Assembly (NCBI GenBank): GCA_032716605.1
Contig: CM064539.1
Span: forward strand, 3,104,550 to 3,168,549
DNA: 64,000 nt
Direction: 5' to 3'
Origin: Paralithodes platypus
Taxonomy: Eukaryota > Arthropoda > Malacostraca > Decapoda > Lithodidae
This document shows, piece after piece, positions 10,181-21,234 of the stretch. The translations under genes and the position numbers were made by a program. The notes under the pieces are model-generated. The model was not told the origin of the DNA, searched no databases, and was given only the letters and a program-made list of their open reading frames with translations. How positions within the stretch are numbered: position 1 is the stretch's first letter; every line of letters begins with the position of its first letter.

Positions 10181-11310
10181 AGATAGTGTAGTATGTATGA
10201 TGATTGTAGTATAATGTATTTATAAGATAGTGTAGTATGTATGATGATTGTAGTATAATGTATTTATAAGATAGTGTAGTATGTATGATGATTGTAGTAT
10301 ATTCTTTGTTTAAGATACTGTACTATCTATGATGATTGTAGTATAATGTATGTAGTATGTATGATGATTGTAGTATAATGTATTTATAAGATAGTGTAGT
10401 ATGTATGATGATTGTAGTATAATGTATTTATAAGATAGTGTAGTATGTATGATGATTGTAGTATAATGTATGTATAAGATAGTGTAGTATGTATGATGAT
10501 TGTAGTATAATGTATTTATAAGATAGTGTAGTATGTATGATGATTGTAGTATAATGTATTTATAAGATAGTGTAGTATGTATGATGATTGTAGTATAATG
10601 TATTAAGATAGTGTAGTATGTATGATGATTGTAGTATAATGTATTTATAAGATAGTGTAGTATGTATGATGATTGTAGTATAATGTATTATAAGATAGTG
10701 TAGTATGTATGATGATTGTAGTATAATGTATTTATAAGATAGTGTAGTATGTATGATGATTGTAGTATAATGTATTTATAAGATAGTGTAGTATGTATGA
10801 TGATTGTAGTATAATGTATTTATAAGATAGTGTAGTATGTATGATGATTGTAGTATAATGTATTTATAAGATAGTGTAGTATGTATGATGATTGTAGTAT
10901 AATGTATTTATAAGATAGTGTAGTATGTATGATGATTGTAGTATAATGTATTTATAAGATAGTGTAGTATGTATGATGATTGTAGTATAATGTATTTATA
11001 AGATAGTGTAGTATGTATGATGATTGTAGTATAATGTATTTATAAGATAGTGTAGTATGTATGATGATTGTAGTATAATGTATTTATAAGATAGTGTAGT
11101 ATGTATGATGATTGTAGTATAATGTATTTATAAGATAGTGTAGTATGTATGATGATTGTAGTATAATGTATTTATAAGATAGTGTAGTATGTATGATGAT
11201 TGTAGTATAATGTATTATAAGATAGTGTAGTATGTATGATGATTGTAGTATAATGTATTTATAAGATAGTGTAGTATGTATGATGATTGTAGTATAATGT
11301 ATTTATAAGG
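10181..11310 (+). repeat. 44-bp minisatellite, about 25 copies
   Basis: The unit contains GTATGTATGATGATTGTAG and TATTTATAAGATA. Homogeneity is high except for a diverged block at 10290-10370 and three units shortened by one or a few bases (near 10600, 10685, 11215). Confidence 0.97.
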
Positions 11311-11590
11311 AGAGAAGGTGTTTCGGAGGGCAGGCTGGGGTTGCCCTCAATATTGATGAGGCATCAGCTAGGGAGGCCAGATGGTGAAACAGGAGTTCCA
11401 GTTGTCCTAATCAACCACCTAGCACTCCCCGGGAGTACCGCCCTGTTCGGCTGGTGCCTACAGCCTCCTCCTAACAATTCTGGAGGTGGGAATCCCAGTC
11501 CCAACCTCCAGGGGCAATCTGCGTCACAAAGTGACGGGCGGTGGGGTCGCCACATCCCTACGCTGAGAAGATACATATTATGCTTTACGA
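11311..11590. other. GC-richer unique segment
   Basis: This is markedly GC-richer than its surroundings (CACTCCCCGGGAGTACCG, GGTGGGGTCGCCAC). Small frames exist on both strands but no domain was recognised. It may be a fragment of a LINE 5' region; that is a guess. Confidence 0.3.
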
Positions 11591-11978
11591 TTATATATTT
11601 AGTTTAATTAATTTTATTGGTATGCCTTTGTTATTTGCAAATGATGGTTAGTCAATAGTTGTAAATTAATTTTTAAGAAATTAATCGTTTTTTGGAAAAA
11701 ATTTAAATTACAAAACATACAAAAATTACTCCCAGGCAAACTCATAGACATTTGTAATGGATCCTAAACTAAATAAGTCGTAATAATCAGAAGTAAAAAG
11801 AGGGTTTGGCACCGTTAATATACCTACTGCCTTTGTTCAAGAAAGATAAAAATGAAGTATCTGAAAGTGAAAGGAAGGACACGGTGAAAAGAAAACAAGG
11901 GAGTAGAATCCATGAAAGGGACGCAATAAGACGAGTCTATTCAGGAATAGTCATTACTCTCTACAGTTTTCATCTCGC

Positions 11979-11982
<4 letters not shown>
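11591..11982. other. AT-rich non-coding stretch
   Basis: No repeat family or gene was recognised. Confidence 0.35.

Positions 11983-12044
<62 letters not shown>
11983..12044 (+). repeat. (TC)n microsatellite
   Basis: About 30 uninterrupted CT units. Confidence 0.97.
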
Positions 12045-12048
<4 letters not shown>

Positions 12049-12113
12049 CAGATGCGTAATTTGCACGATAATTATTAATATTAGTACAGCTCACATGTAA
12101 ACGTGAGTTACTA

Positions 12114-12323
12114 CAGTCTATTCGCTGTAAGTAGGCGAAAAATCATGAACTCTAGCCTCTGTATCTCAAAAACAACTAGAGTATTAGAGTTAATATTTCT
12201 ACCATTTGGGAAGAGTCAGTCAAGGAATAGATGTGGAAGTTTACAGTTAATTTGCCCTAGCCCTTTTTGAGTTACAGAGGATAAGAGGTCATGATTTCTC
12301 GCCTACTTACATCGAATAGACTA
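12114..12323 (+). mobile_element. M1 MITE, copy 2
   Basis: Flanked by TA at 12112-12113 and 12324-12325. The arms start AGTCTATTCGCTGTAAG and close at ATCGAATAGACTA. It is more diverged than copy 1 (for example GCGAAAAATCATGAACTC), but the length is conserved at 210 bp. Confidence 0.8.
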
Positions 12324-12365
12324 TAGATGTTATTACTCTCAGCTGGGACTAGAATCACGGTCAGG

Positions 12366-12703
12366 ATATATATATATATATATATTGGAGAACTGAGAGA
12401 GAGAAAGAGTGAGAGAGAGAAAGGGGGGGGGGGGGGTGCGGAAGGACGAGAGAGAGGGAAATTTGATCAGATAAAATGGTGAGGAAATCCAAGCAAAATA
12501 TTATGAGAGGGCTATTATGAGAGGGCTTTAAACTTGTTATTACTCTATTTCTCTTATATCTATATGTATAAATTTAGCCGCCTCTTTCTTGATATTTTAC
12601 ATAATATATTTTGTTGTTCCTTTCCACCCTCCTCCCTCCACAATGTCTGGCCTCGATCCCTTATCTCAGTGGTTCCTCTTTATCTTACCTTCCAACCATC
12701 CAT

Positions 12704-12748
<45 letters not shown>

Positions 12749-12895
12749 TATTTTATTATATTTATTACAGTATATATTGAAACAAAATACATTATACTCC
12801 AGTAGCAAAGATTGACTGAATGAAGTATACTGTAACTACAGTAGTCCTTATAGCTTCTTTTAACGTACATACACAGATGCTCTCTCGCTCTAACA

Positions 12896-12932
<37 letters not shown>

Positions 12933-13086
12933 GCATACATACAATTACAGTATATGAAAGATTCCTTCAGGGGTGTGAGATACCATCTACTCTTTATATA
13001 GCAATCTTTAGCACACACACACACACACACTCTCTCTATATATATCTATCTATATGTCTATCTATCTATCTCTCTCTCTCTCTCTC
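12366..13086. repeat. Cluster of short microsatellites
   Basis: (AT)n near 12367-12385, a G run near 12423, TC/TA tracts at 12705-12745, (AC)n at 12893-12930, and a compound AC/TC/TATC tract at 13011-13086. The sequence between them shows no gene. Confidence 0.85.
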
Positions 13087-13185
13087 CCCTACTCACAATT
13101 CGCCTCACATCCCTCCTTCCTTCAGCTCCCTCTTTAAAAGTGTTCATGTCTGCAGTTGGAGTGGAGGGGACGTCAGGAGAAGTGA

Positions 13186-13915
13186 CCAGGGGGGAGGTCA
13201 GGTAAGCTAGGTCAAGTAGGCTGCAGGTCAAAGAGGCGTCAGGTCATGTAGGCTGCAGGTCAAAGAGGCGTCAGGTCAGGTAAGCTGCAAGTCACTTAGG
13301 TAGGTAGACTGGAGGTCAAAGAGGCGTCAGGTCATGTAGGCTGCAGGTTAAAGAGGGGTCGGGTTATGTAGGCTGCAGGTCAAAGAGGCGTCAGGTCATG
13401 TAGGCTGCAGGTCAAAGAGGCGTCAGGTTAGGTAGGCTGCAGGTCAAAGAGGGGTCAGGTTATGTAGGCTGCAGGTCAAAGAGGCGTCAGGTTATGTAGG
13501 CTGCAGGTCAAAGAGGCGTCAGGTTAGGTAGGCTGCAGGTCAAAGAGGGGTCAGGTTATGTAGGCTGCAGGTCAAAGAGGCGTCAGGTTATGTAGGCTGC
13601 AGGTCAAAGAGGGGTCAGGTTATGTAGGCTGCAGGTCAAAGAGGGGTCAGGTTATGTAGGCTGCAGGTCAAAGAGGCGTCAGGTTATGTAGGCTGCAGGT
13701 CAAAGAGGCGTCAGGTTAGGTAGGCTGCAGGTCAAAGAGGGGTCAGGTTATGTAGGCTGCAGGTCAAAGAGGCGTCAGGTCAGGTAGGCTACAGGTCAAG
13801 GAGGCGTCAGGTCATGTAAGCTGCAAGTCACGTAGGTCAGGTAGGCTGGAGGTCAAAGAGGCGTCAGGTTATGTAGGCTGCAGATCAAGGATGTGTCAGG
13901 TCATGTAGGCTGCAT
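13186..13915 (+). repeat. 32-bp minisatellite, about 22 copies
   Basis: The unit contains TAGGCTGCAGGTCAAAGAGG and a GCGTCAGGT or GGGTCAGGT variant. The C/G and GGTCATG/GGTTATG/GGTTAGG variants are interspersed in blocks, suggesting duplications of several units at a time. End units are more diverged. Confidence 0.95.
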
Positions 13916-14135
13916 GTTTTCCCCATCTCTCTCATTATCAACAACCTTCCCCACACATACTACTACAAGTGCACTGGCAATTCCATCTACCTCAGACCAC
14001 CCCCTCTACTTTCCTATCACTCACCTTCCCATTCATATCACCAATCAGGAATATTCTCTCACTCTTACCAAACTTATCCAGTCACGCCTCAACACGTACC
14101 TAAAACTCCTCCTTTACTCTTTCTTCTGGATCTTC
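13916..14135 (-). mobile_element. LINE endonuclease fragment
   Basis: On the minus strand the sequence reads LDKFGKSERIFLIGDMNGKV then DRKVEGVV. The GDMNGKV core is the GDFN-type motif of apurinic-like endonucleases of non-LTR retrotransposons. Frameshifts and stops surround it. The wording resembles the LINE whose RT end is at 40115-40990, but a shared origin is inferred. Confidence 0.65.
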
Positions 14136-14394
14136 TGTAAGTATATATACACACACCCACTCATGTTTGTAATCCCAATGTCATACTCACCCACCCAATA
14201 GTAAATTATAACATATATTCGCAGAGCTTTCGGGTCCAAGTTTTGTGTTTTAATCATAATCCTACTATACTGAATTTTCCAACGAGATTGCGCTGAGTAG
14301 CCTTTAACCAATATTTCCAACAGGCTCCTGATTTTCAATTTCATATTAGGTGATGCTGTCACATCACGTTGATGCTCCTGAATCTCATGAATAG

Positions 14395-14397
<3 letters not shown>

Positions 14398-14457
<60 letters not shown>

Positions 14458-14464
14458 CAGTATA

Positions 14465-14517
<53 letters not shown>
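14398..14517. repeat. Two (AT)n tracts
   Basis: About 14398-14453 and 14469-14517, separated by TTTACAGTATATAAT. Confidence 0.95.
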
Positions 14518-14522
<5 letters not shown>

Positions 14523-14568
14523 CATTTATTTGTTCCTGTATGTATTTATTCATATTATATACGTTGTG

Positions 14569-14905
14569 TTAAGGGAGCCCACCTCGCTTTTTTCTATTTC
14601 TCTCCCTCTCTCTTGGGCTTGTGCCCATTTGGCCCCATTCAGCCTACTGTTTTAAGACGTTTACCCCCATCCAGGTGTTAATATTTTTGTTTTGACAGCA
14701 AGCTAAATTTGTACATTTTTCGATAGAAAAATGTCTCCGGCGAAGCTGGATTTCTCCATACAATGCTGGCTCGCTATCGCTTGCCAGGAAGAAATCGACA
14801 CCTGGATGGGCATACACGTCTTAAAACAGTTGGCTGAATGGGGCCGAATGGATACAAGCCAGGGAAAGAGAGAAAAGGAGAGAGATAAAAAAAAAAGCCG
14901 GTAAA
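14569..14905 (+). mobile_element. TA-family foldback, copy with lost right tip
   Basis: The left tip TTAAGGGAGCCCACCTCGC is the TA2 type; the right side ends AAAAAAGCCGGT, the TA3 type. The left arm lacks the GCGAGCGATAGCGAGCC block, so the two arms no longer pair fully. The expected ...CCCCCCTTAA tip is missing where the SINE-like element starts. Confidence 0.75.
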
Positions 14906-14913
14906 GTATGTGG

Positions 14914-15330
14914 TTGTTGTTGTTGTTGTTGTTTTTCCCCAAGCTGCCTGGCCGAACAGCCCCAAGGCCCCGAGCAAGGCCAAGGCCACAACCGAGCGCC
15001 CCCACAGAACCCTCCCCGCCGACCACAATAAAGCCTGGGTGACCGAAGCCACTCCATGGCGGGGAGCTGAGGAGGGCGCGGAAACGCCCGGGAAACCAAA
15101 GCCCCACCCAGGGCCCTGTGCCCCTCAGCAATTATGAAGAGAAAGTTGAGGGGCAAAGGAAAGATGTGACGCTTTGGCTTCCAATCTTGGTAGATTAGGA
15201 GGTCAATCCACGCAAGAGACACCGTCACTTGAGATCTAGAAAATATATAAGTAAAAGGAACAGTCAGAGTAAGCTATGGGTATGGCAGAGATCGCTCAGT
15301 TCTCACTCTGATAGACCAGCCCATCACCAC
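14914..15330 (-). mobile_element. S1 SINE-like element, copy 1
   Basis: A ~415 bp element lies on the minus strand. Its 5' tip is TGATGGGCTGGTCTATC and its 3' end is GGCCAGGCAGCTTGGGG followed by A-rich (AAC)n. The duplication GTATGTGGT flanks it at 14906-14914 and 15332-15340, showing retroposition. The last ~60 bp match the end of the LINE at 60252-61019. No tRNA-like A/B boxes were recognised. Confidence 0.75.
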
Positions 15331-15528
15331 TGTATGTGGTGGTTGTGAGCGGTGTGTAATCTGGTCCGGACAGCCAAACAAACAGGGTGGATTAGTTTAT
15401 TTGGAGTGGGTTTTATATTGTAATCCTGACTGATGGGCTGGTCGAGATAAAATGTATTGTACAATCGTGAACGTTTATAACGACGCACCCTTCGTATCGA
15501 ACACCACACACAAGACAATATAATACAT

Positions 15529-15684
15529 TTGATTTTCCCATATGCTTCAGTACTTGACTTTAACCCGGGAACGGCGAGGAGACTCTTAAGAGGTTTTGGT
15601 GCGTGCTTGATTTTCCCATATGCTTCAGTACTTGACTTTAACCCAGGAATGGCGAGGAGACTCTTAAGAGGTTTTGGTGCGCGC
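15529..15684 (+). repeat. 78-bp direct duplication
   Basis: Two copies, each starting TTGATTTTCCCATATGCTTC, lie head to tail at 15529-15606 and 15607-15684 with three differences. Each contains AACCCRGGAAYGGCGAGG, and the sequence after copy 2 contains the complementary-like CCGGGTTAAAG. Confidence 0.85.
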
Positions 15685-15954
15685 TTGCCGGGTTAAAGGA
15701 TTAAAGATTGAATGGGTTTTCGAAAAAGGGCTTTAATCCTGAGAATTTACTTGTCATGCAGTGTGCTGGCTTAATAATCCAAAAGGGTTTATAGCATCTG
15801 AAGTCCTATTTTAACTAACTAAATGGGCGTAAGTTTTTTAATACTCATAACTGTACATCAGTAGAAATGTATCACAAATTTAAGCTAAACTAAATAAATA
15901 CCAAAATCAGCAATGACGAAATAGTTGTTGCACTAATAACAACGGCAAATATAA

Positions 15955-16168
15955 TTAATCCCTTCTGTACCGGCGACGTCATTTTAATGTTATTCTTGGT
16001 ACTATTAGACAATTTCCCTCAGTTTAAAAAGGGCCTCCAGCAATGAACAGGCTTCGAACGATCTCATTTAACCGTTTCTACCACTACTGATCCTTCTTAA
16101 ACTGCACAAAAATGCCTAAATTTTGCTAAAATATATTAAAGAATTATCACCGGTAAAGAAAAGGTTAA
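15955..16168 (+). mobile_element. TC-family TTAA MITE
   Basis: A 214 bp element with tips TTAATCCCTTCTGTACCGG and CACCGGTAAAGAAAAGGTTAA. Its centre AGCAATGAACAGGCTTCG gives the unoccupied form of the site used by the nested TB at 41185. The whole element can fold as an imperfect hairpin. Confidence 0.8.
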
Positions 16169-16187
16169 GGATAAAACCAGTGCGACC

Positions 16188-17041
16188 TTAACCCCTTCAG
16201 ACTCATATGACGCAGAGGTTGCCAGATTAGCAATAAGAAATAGAGTTCTCTCACTCTTATAATTACCTCTCCAAAATTAGTTTTCTGCCCACAGCTAACT
16301 CAAAGACAACTGCAGAGGTTGAAGTAACTAAACTAAAGGTTTCTAAATACCCCTGATGGTAACAAAGGCTTTAAAGTATCCCCAATAGGCTCAACACAGC
16401 TAACTCAAAGACAACTGCAGAGGTTGAAGTAACTAAACTAAAGGTTCCCCTGATGGTAACAAAGGCTTTAAAGTATCCCCAATAGTCAACACAGCTAACT
16501 TAAAGACAACTGCAGAGGTTGAAGTAACTAAACTAAAGGTTTCTAAATACCCCTGATGGTAACAAAGGCTTTAAAGTATCCCCAATAGGCTCAACACAGC
16601 TAACTCAAAGACAACTGCAGAGGTTGAAGTAACTAAACTAAAGGTTTCTAAATACCCCTGATGGTAACAAAGGCTTTAAAGTATCCCCAATAGGCTCAAC
16701 ACAGCTAACTCAAAGACAACTGCAGAGGTTGAAGTAACTAAACTAAAGGTTTCTAAATACCCCTGATGGTAACAAAGGCTTTAAAGTATCCCCAATAGGC
16801 TCAACACAGCTAACTCAAAGACAATGCAGAGGTTGAAGTAACTAAACTAAAGGTTTCTAAATACCCCTGATGGTAACAAAGGCTTTAAAGTATCCCCAAT
16901 AGGCTCAACACAGCTAACTTAAAGACAACTGCAGAGGTTGAAGTAACTAAACTAAAGGTTTCTAAATACGCCTGATGGTAACAAAGGCTTTAAAGTATTC
17001 CTAATCGGCTCAAAATCGCGCCATATGTCGGAGAGGGTTAA
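16188..17041 (+). mobile_element. TD-family MITE with 7 internal repeats
   Basis: The outer ends are TTAACCCCTTCAGACTCATATGAC and CGCCATATGTCGGAGAGGGTTAA, matching single-unit copies such as 24504-24736. The internal module is present seven times here, making the element 854 bp instead of ~235. Confidence 0.85.
16290..17010 (+). repeat. ~105-bp tandem array inside TD
   Basis: Seven units run from ACAGCTAACTCAAAGACAAC to CCCAATAGGCTCAAC. One unit lacks TTTCTAAATA, another lacks a C in ACAACTGC. The repeat boundaries fall inside the MITE, not at its tips. Confidence 0.9.
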
Positions 17042-17332
17042 ACTATTTCACCATAAGTAGTATTACACACAAAATCAGTAACAATATCTGGAAATTTGAA
17101 GTATACTTATATAAATTCATAAGTTGGCCATTTATAATTAAATTAATGTTCATCTCGAATAAGCCCTAATTTCCTCTTCTTTATTTACGTTTCAATTTCT
17201 TACCCATCTTGTCATTCTCTTTCATTTAGGCCTTTGTTTCTTTGGATCTTATCTCTCCAATTATTTTTAGTTCTCTCTCAATTACAGTTACCATGCCATA
17301 AGCTTGGAACAAGTGCTGTGCATCATTGACCT
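17042..17332. other. AT-rich non-coding stretch
   Basis: No repeat or gene was recognised. Confidence 0.3.
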
Positions 17333-17562
17333 TGATAACTCGTTCAGTGCCAGGGATTTCCTTGTCGTCATATTCGGGCGACTATTAGACGATTTTATTC
17401 AGCTTGGGAAGGACCTCTAGCAATGATAAGGCTTCAAACTATCTCAACCAACCCTTTTAACTACCACAGATCCTTCCCAAGCTGCATACTATCGTCTAAA
17501 TATGTCGTCTAAATATAGCTAGAATATAATATAACACACGTCGCTGGTACTCAAAGGGTTAA
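17333..17562 (+). mobile_element. TC-family MITE, decayed left tip
   Basis: The left tip is TGATAACTCGTTCAGTGCC and the right tip ends CAAAGGGTTAA. The arms TATTAGACGATTTTATTCAG and ATCGTCTAAATAT pair. ATGTCGTCTAAATA near 17500 is a small local duplication. Confidence 0.7.
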
Positions 17563-17575
17563 AAGGTTCTTACAA

Positions 17576-17760
17576 TTAACCCTTAGCACAGGACCACTAA
17601 CTCACGCACATGCAGATTGCCAGATTAGCAATAAGATATAGTCTCTACTCTTATATTACCTCTCCAAATAGGCCGCGTCATATGTCGGAGAGGGTTAAAG
17701 GCCTTTGTGACCATCAGGGGTGTTTAGAAACCTTTAGTTTAGTTATTTCAACCTCCCCCC
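17576..17760 (+). mobile_element. TD-family MITE, rearranged
   Basis: A 123 bp internally deleted TD (TTAA at 17576 and 17695) has both tips but no ~105-bp module. Part of that module follows in inverted orientation (17699-17757, CCATCAGGGGTGTTTAGAAAC). The module appears flipped and moved outside the right tip. Confidence 0.75.
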
Positions 17761-17974
17761 TTAACCCCTTCTGTACCGGCGACATCCTTTTCATTCTATT
17801 CTGGCAATTAGTAGACGATTTTATTAAGTTTAAAAAGGGAAACCATCAAATAAGAAGCTTCGAACTATCTCACTTAACCCTTTGTACTACCACAGATCCG
17901 TCTTAAGCTGCACAAACCCGTCTAAATATAGCTAGAATAAAACTAGAAAGACGTCTCGGTAAAGAAGAGGTTAA
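17761..17974 (+). mobile_element. TC-family TTAA MITE
   Basis: A 214 bp element with tips TTAACCCCTTCTGTACCGG and CTCGGTAAAGAAGAGGTTAA. It completes a TC-TD-TC cluster within 640 bp. Confidence 0.8.
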
Positions 17975-18090
17975 GGTTGTTGTAGTTAATGATGACGCTA
18001 TGGTGGTGCCCTTGTCATGTGGGTCAGAATCTGTCCTTGTGCCCTCCACGGGGATGCGGGAAGTGCTCGTTTAGTGACGGGAAGTAACAC

Positions 18091-18179
18091 AGTACACACA
18101 CACACACACACTCACTCTTTATCTCTCATCCACCCCCCCCCCCCCCCCACACACACACATATACATAGATTTTATTTAC

Positions 18180-18252
<73 letters not shown>

Positions 18253-18258
18253 TTTTTT
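18091..18258. repeat. CA, C, (TA)n and T tracts
   Basis: (CA)n near 18095-18112, a C run near 18133, (TA)n at 18183-18234, and T at 18235-18258. The T run is probably the poly(A) end of the minus-strand LINE that follows. Confidence 0.9.
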
Positions 18259-18500
18259 CCCTGATTTTTTTCTTCTTTTCTACTATGTGAGTGAGGGGGA
18301 GGAAGGGCAGAATTGCCTGTAGCGAGTGCCTCCCCCAGAGTTGAAAGAGTGCCAGGGCCAAAATCAAGGGACGTTCGAGCCTAAATGCCTGGGCACACGC
18401 AAGATCCATATACACCTATGAATCTTGGGCACACGGAGTTTGAAGCAATTTAAGTCATAGAAAGTGGGAAAGACTGATACTGGGAGAGAGTTCCAGAGCT
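18259..18500 (-). mobile_element. LINE 3' end on minus strand
   Basis: The sequence matches 19160-19355 (GAGTGCCTCCCCCAG, GGAGTTTGAAGCAATTTAA, GAGAGTTCCAGAGC). A 42-base insertion/duplication near 18380 separates two parts. The coding sense is the end of a LINE ORF2 plus its 3' region. Confidence 0.65.
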
Positions 18501-18757
18501 TAGCTGAAACAAGAATGACCAATCGACCTGCTACTTCAACTATTTGGGATGAGTCACCCAGTAAAAAGGTGTGGACATTTACAACCCGTTTGCTTCAGAC
18601 CTCCCTGACTTACAAGAGGATACGGATCATAAATTCTACACTCGTCAAAATGGAAAATCCGACTCTATAGGAACGAATATAATTTATCCTAATTGGCTGA
18701 AGTCTTGTAAAACTCGAGTCTGAAAACTTCCAGCCCAGAGATGGTGACAAAGATACT

Positions 18758-19000
18758 TTATGGGGGGGTGGGGGTTGACCTGCTTTTTACTCTTTCTTGG
18801 TTGTATCCATTCGATCCCATTCAGCCTACTATTTTAAGACATTTATCCCCATCTAGGTGTCGATTTTTTTCCCTGGCGAGCGATAGCAAGCCAGCATTTT
18901 ATGGAGAAATCCATGGGGATAAACGTTTTAAAACAGTAGACTGAATGGGGCCGAATGGATACAACCCAAAGAGAGACAAAAAGCAGGTCACCCCCCTTAA
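18758..19000 (+). mobile_element. TA-family foldback, centre deleted
   Basis: Both arms remain, but the loop and part of the right arm are gone: GAGAAATCC joins directly to ATGGGGATAAACG. Tips are TTATGGGGGGG and GGTCACCCCCCTTAA, both TA1 type. Length is 243 bp instead of ~380. Confidence 0.8.
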
Positions 19001-19154
19001 ATAAATATCCAGAACTTGGGGTGGATAGCTGGAAGGGAGAAGTAATGATCGCTCCTCTTCATGGCTCCGTTGCTATCTCATTAAAGAGCAACTGGTAAGG
19101 GATACTTTATGTAATCTCCTGCATGCAACGAATCAGTTATATATAATTATATAT

Positions 19155-19797
19155 ACTTTTTTTTTCCTATGTTGATGAGGGAGACAAAAGGCAGAACTGC
19201 CTGCAACGATTGCCTCCCCCAGTTGAAAGAACGGCAGGGCAAAAATCACGGAGCGTTCGAGCCAAAATGCCTGGACACACGGAGTTTGAAGCAATTTAAA
19301 TCATAGGATTAGGGGAAGATGGATTTAGGGAGAGAGTTCCAGAGCTCAGCTGTTGAATAAAAGAAGGTTTGAGAGTATCATTTCACTATTGGATTGGAGA
19401 GTTGCACAAAGTAGGGATGGGATTGTGTTGCAAGACGGGTGCCTCGTACCCTACGTAGAGGAGGTGGTATACACTGAGAGAGCTCTGAGGAACATTGATT
19501 ATTGTAATAGTAGTAGAATAGCGAGAGAGATGCAACATTGCGGCGAAGAGAGAGAGTTTGCAGAGAGTTGGTGAGTGGGCCGGAATTAATGATACGAAAC
19601 GCCTTTCTTTCTACTTAGTCTAGGAGTGCGGTGTGAGAGGATCCTCCCCACACATGTGAACAATACTCAATACAAGGACGCACTGTGCCCCTATACTGAG
19701 CAAGAAGCTGTGGAGGAGTAAAGAACTCCTTGAGGCGGTTGAGCACACCCAGCTTCTGGGAGGCCGCCTTAGCAAGACTAAGCGAGACTGGTAATAT
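19155..19797 (-). mobile_element. 5'-truncated LINE, RT C-terminus
   Basis: On the minus strand the frame reads SLAKAASQKLGVLNRLKEFF, RPCIEYCSHVWGGSSHTALL and, after a break, the ELWNSLPKSIFP-type C-terminus. A poly(A) corresponds to the T run at 19158-19166. It is related to the fragment at 4126 but from a different subfamily. The 5' end abuts an (AT)n tract. Confidence 0.85.
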
Positions 19798-19799
19798 TA

Positions 19800-19860
<61 letters not shown>
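19800..19860. repeat. (AT)n microsatellite
   Basis: About 29 AT units between the truncated LINE and the tRNA-like sequence. Confidence 0.97.
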
Positions 19861-19862
<2 letters not shown>

Positions 19863-19875
19863 ACCACATATATAT

Positions 19876-20060
19876 GTGGTGGAGTGGTCTTGCCACTGGC
19901 CTGGTAATCCAAAGGTCCCGGGTTCAAATCCCGATGTATGAATGGGAAGATATTATTGGGATGGAATTTGTGCTGTACCTGGTATCAGTGCATTGCCACA
20001 AGCCCACCGAAACGTCAATAAAATACCCTCATTGTTCCCTAATTAAATAGCACTGTATGA
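19876..20060 (+). mobile_element. tRNA-derived SINE-like sequence
   Basis: GGTGGAGTGGTC resembles a Pol III A box and GGTTCAAATCC (19921-19931) is a good B box, at tRNA-like spacing. The following ~120 bp does not look like tRNA. It is not a functional tRNA because the acceptor arm does not close. A single copy is present here, so the SINE call rests on structure. Confidence 0.55.
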
Positions 20061-20791
20061 ATATTCCCATATTCAAAATATGCTATAGGGGTGCAATGCC
20101 TGGTGAGTTATCTGCTCAACAGGTGGCGTTGTGTGTGTGTAAGTGTGAGAGTCCGAGTGTAGGGGTGAGACAGTGAAGCACGGGAACGAGGTGGCTTCAG
20201 AGATGGGGTCGTTTCGGGCCATGAGTGAGCACCGTGCCTCATGTGAAGGCAAGATGGCAAGTGCTCGTTGTACTCTACGTGCTTCACATGTCTCACTCCC
20301 TAGACTGGAACAAGACCTCACGGGCTTCACTGTTCATTGTAAAAAGCGGTGAATGTTAAGGCTCTCAGCCTATGCCCGAGAGGAAGTAAGTTGGAATATA
20401 GAAAGAAAAAAATATATATAATATATATACTGCATATAGATAAATAATACACATTCATTTATACACATGCATACCAAATGCATTCAAAAACTATAATGGC
20501 AAAACAAACAAACATAGACCATTGTGGATTGCCGTACAATATATATGGTAATTTTAATTGAACCGGATTCATTTAGCATTGTGCAGGTAACAATGGATAG
20601 GCTATAACAATGCGTCATAGAAAATTAGACCGGGTTTCGAGTGAGAGTATAAGTTGAACAGTTGGGAGGCCTGATGGGGGGGGGGGGGGAGGGGAGGAGT
20701 AGGTGACAGTGTCTGGGATTGGTTAGAAGCTGTTCTCCAAATTTCTAGGCAAGGTGTTTGGGCATGCTGGATAGTGATTACAGACCCAAAG
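20061..20791. other. Non-coding stretch
   Basis: It contains a short GT-rich patch, a self-complementary patch around GTGAAGCACGGG/CGTGCTTCAC, an AT tract near 20410, and a G run near 20675. No gene was recognised. Confidence 0.35.
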
Positions 20792-21120
20792 TTAAGGAGA
20801 GGTTTTTAGTTAGTTCGCTAGACTTCCATCAAGCTTAACATTACAGCCCCTAGACCACCTTTCAAGATAAATTTGTAAATTTTTCGGTAGAAAAATGTCC
20901 CGGCCGAAGGCCGGTTCCTCTTAAATTTGCAGGCTCGCTATCGCTCGCCAGGAAATAATCGACACTTAATGGCACGAAAGGTCTTAAAATTGACAACGAA
21001 ATGGGGCGAAAGGTGTTAAAATCGCCAAACTAATGGGCCGAACGTCTTATAATATCAAAACTAGTGGGGCTAAACATTAGGGAGAAGGAGGTCCAGCAAA
21101 AACGATCTGCCTCCTCTTAA
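20792..21120 (+). mobile_element. TB-family TTAA element
   Basis: A complete 329 bp copy: TTAAGGAGAGGTTTTTAG to GCCTCCTCTTAA. The left tip is TB1-like (TTTTAGT) and the right tip TB2-like (GATCTGCCTCC), so the tips come from different subtypes. Confidence 0.8.
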
Positions 21121-21234
21121 ATTACACTGTTAGCAAGGTTGTCAGCGAACTAACGATTTTGGGGCTGTATTAACTCATAACCGTGAACAAAACTATCTCC
21201 ACATGAATGTACCACACTCCAATACCTCCCGCCG

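Noticed and set aside
19876..19945. Functional tRNA gene
   Set aside because: Good B box but no closing acceptor arm or anticodon stem; better explained as a SINE head.
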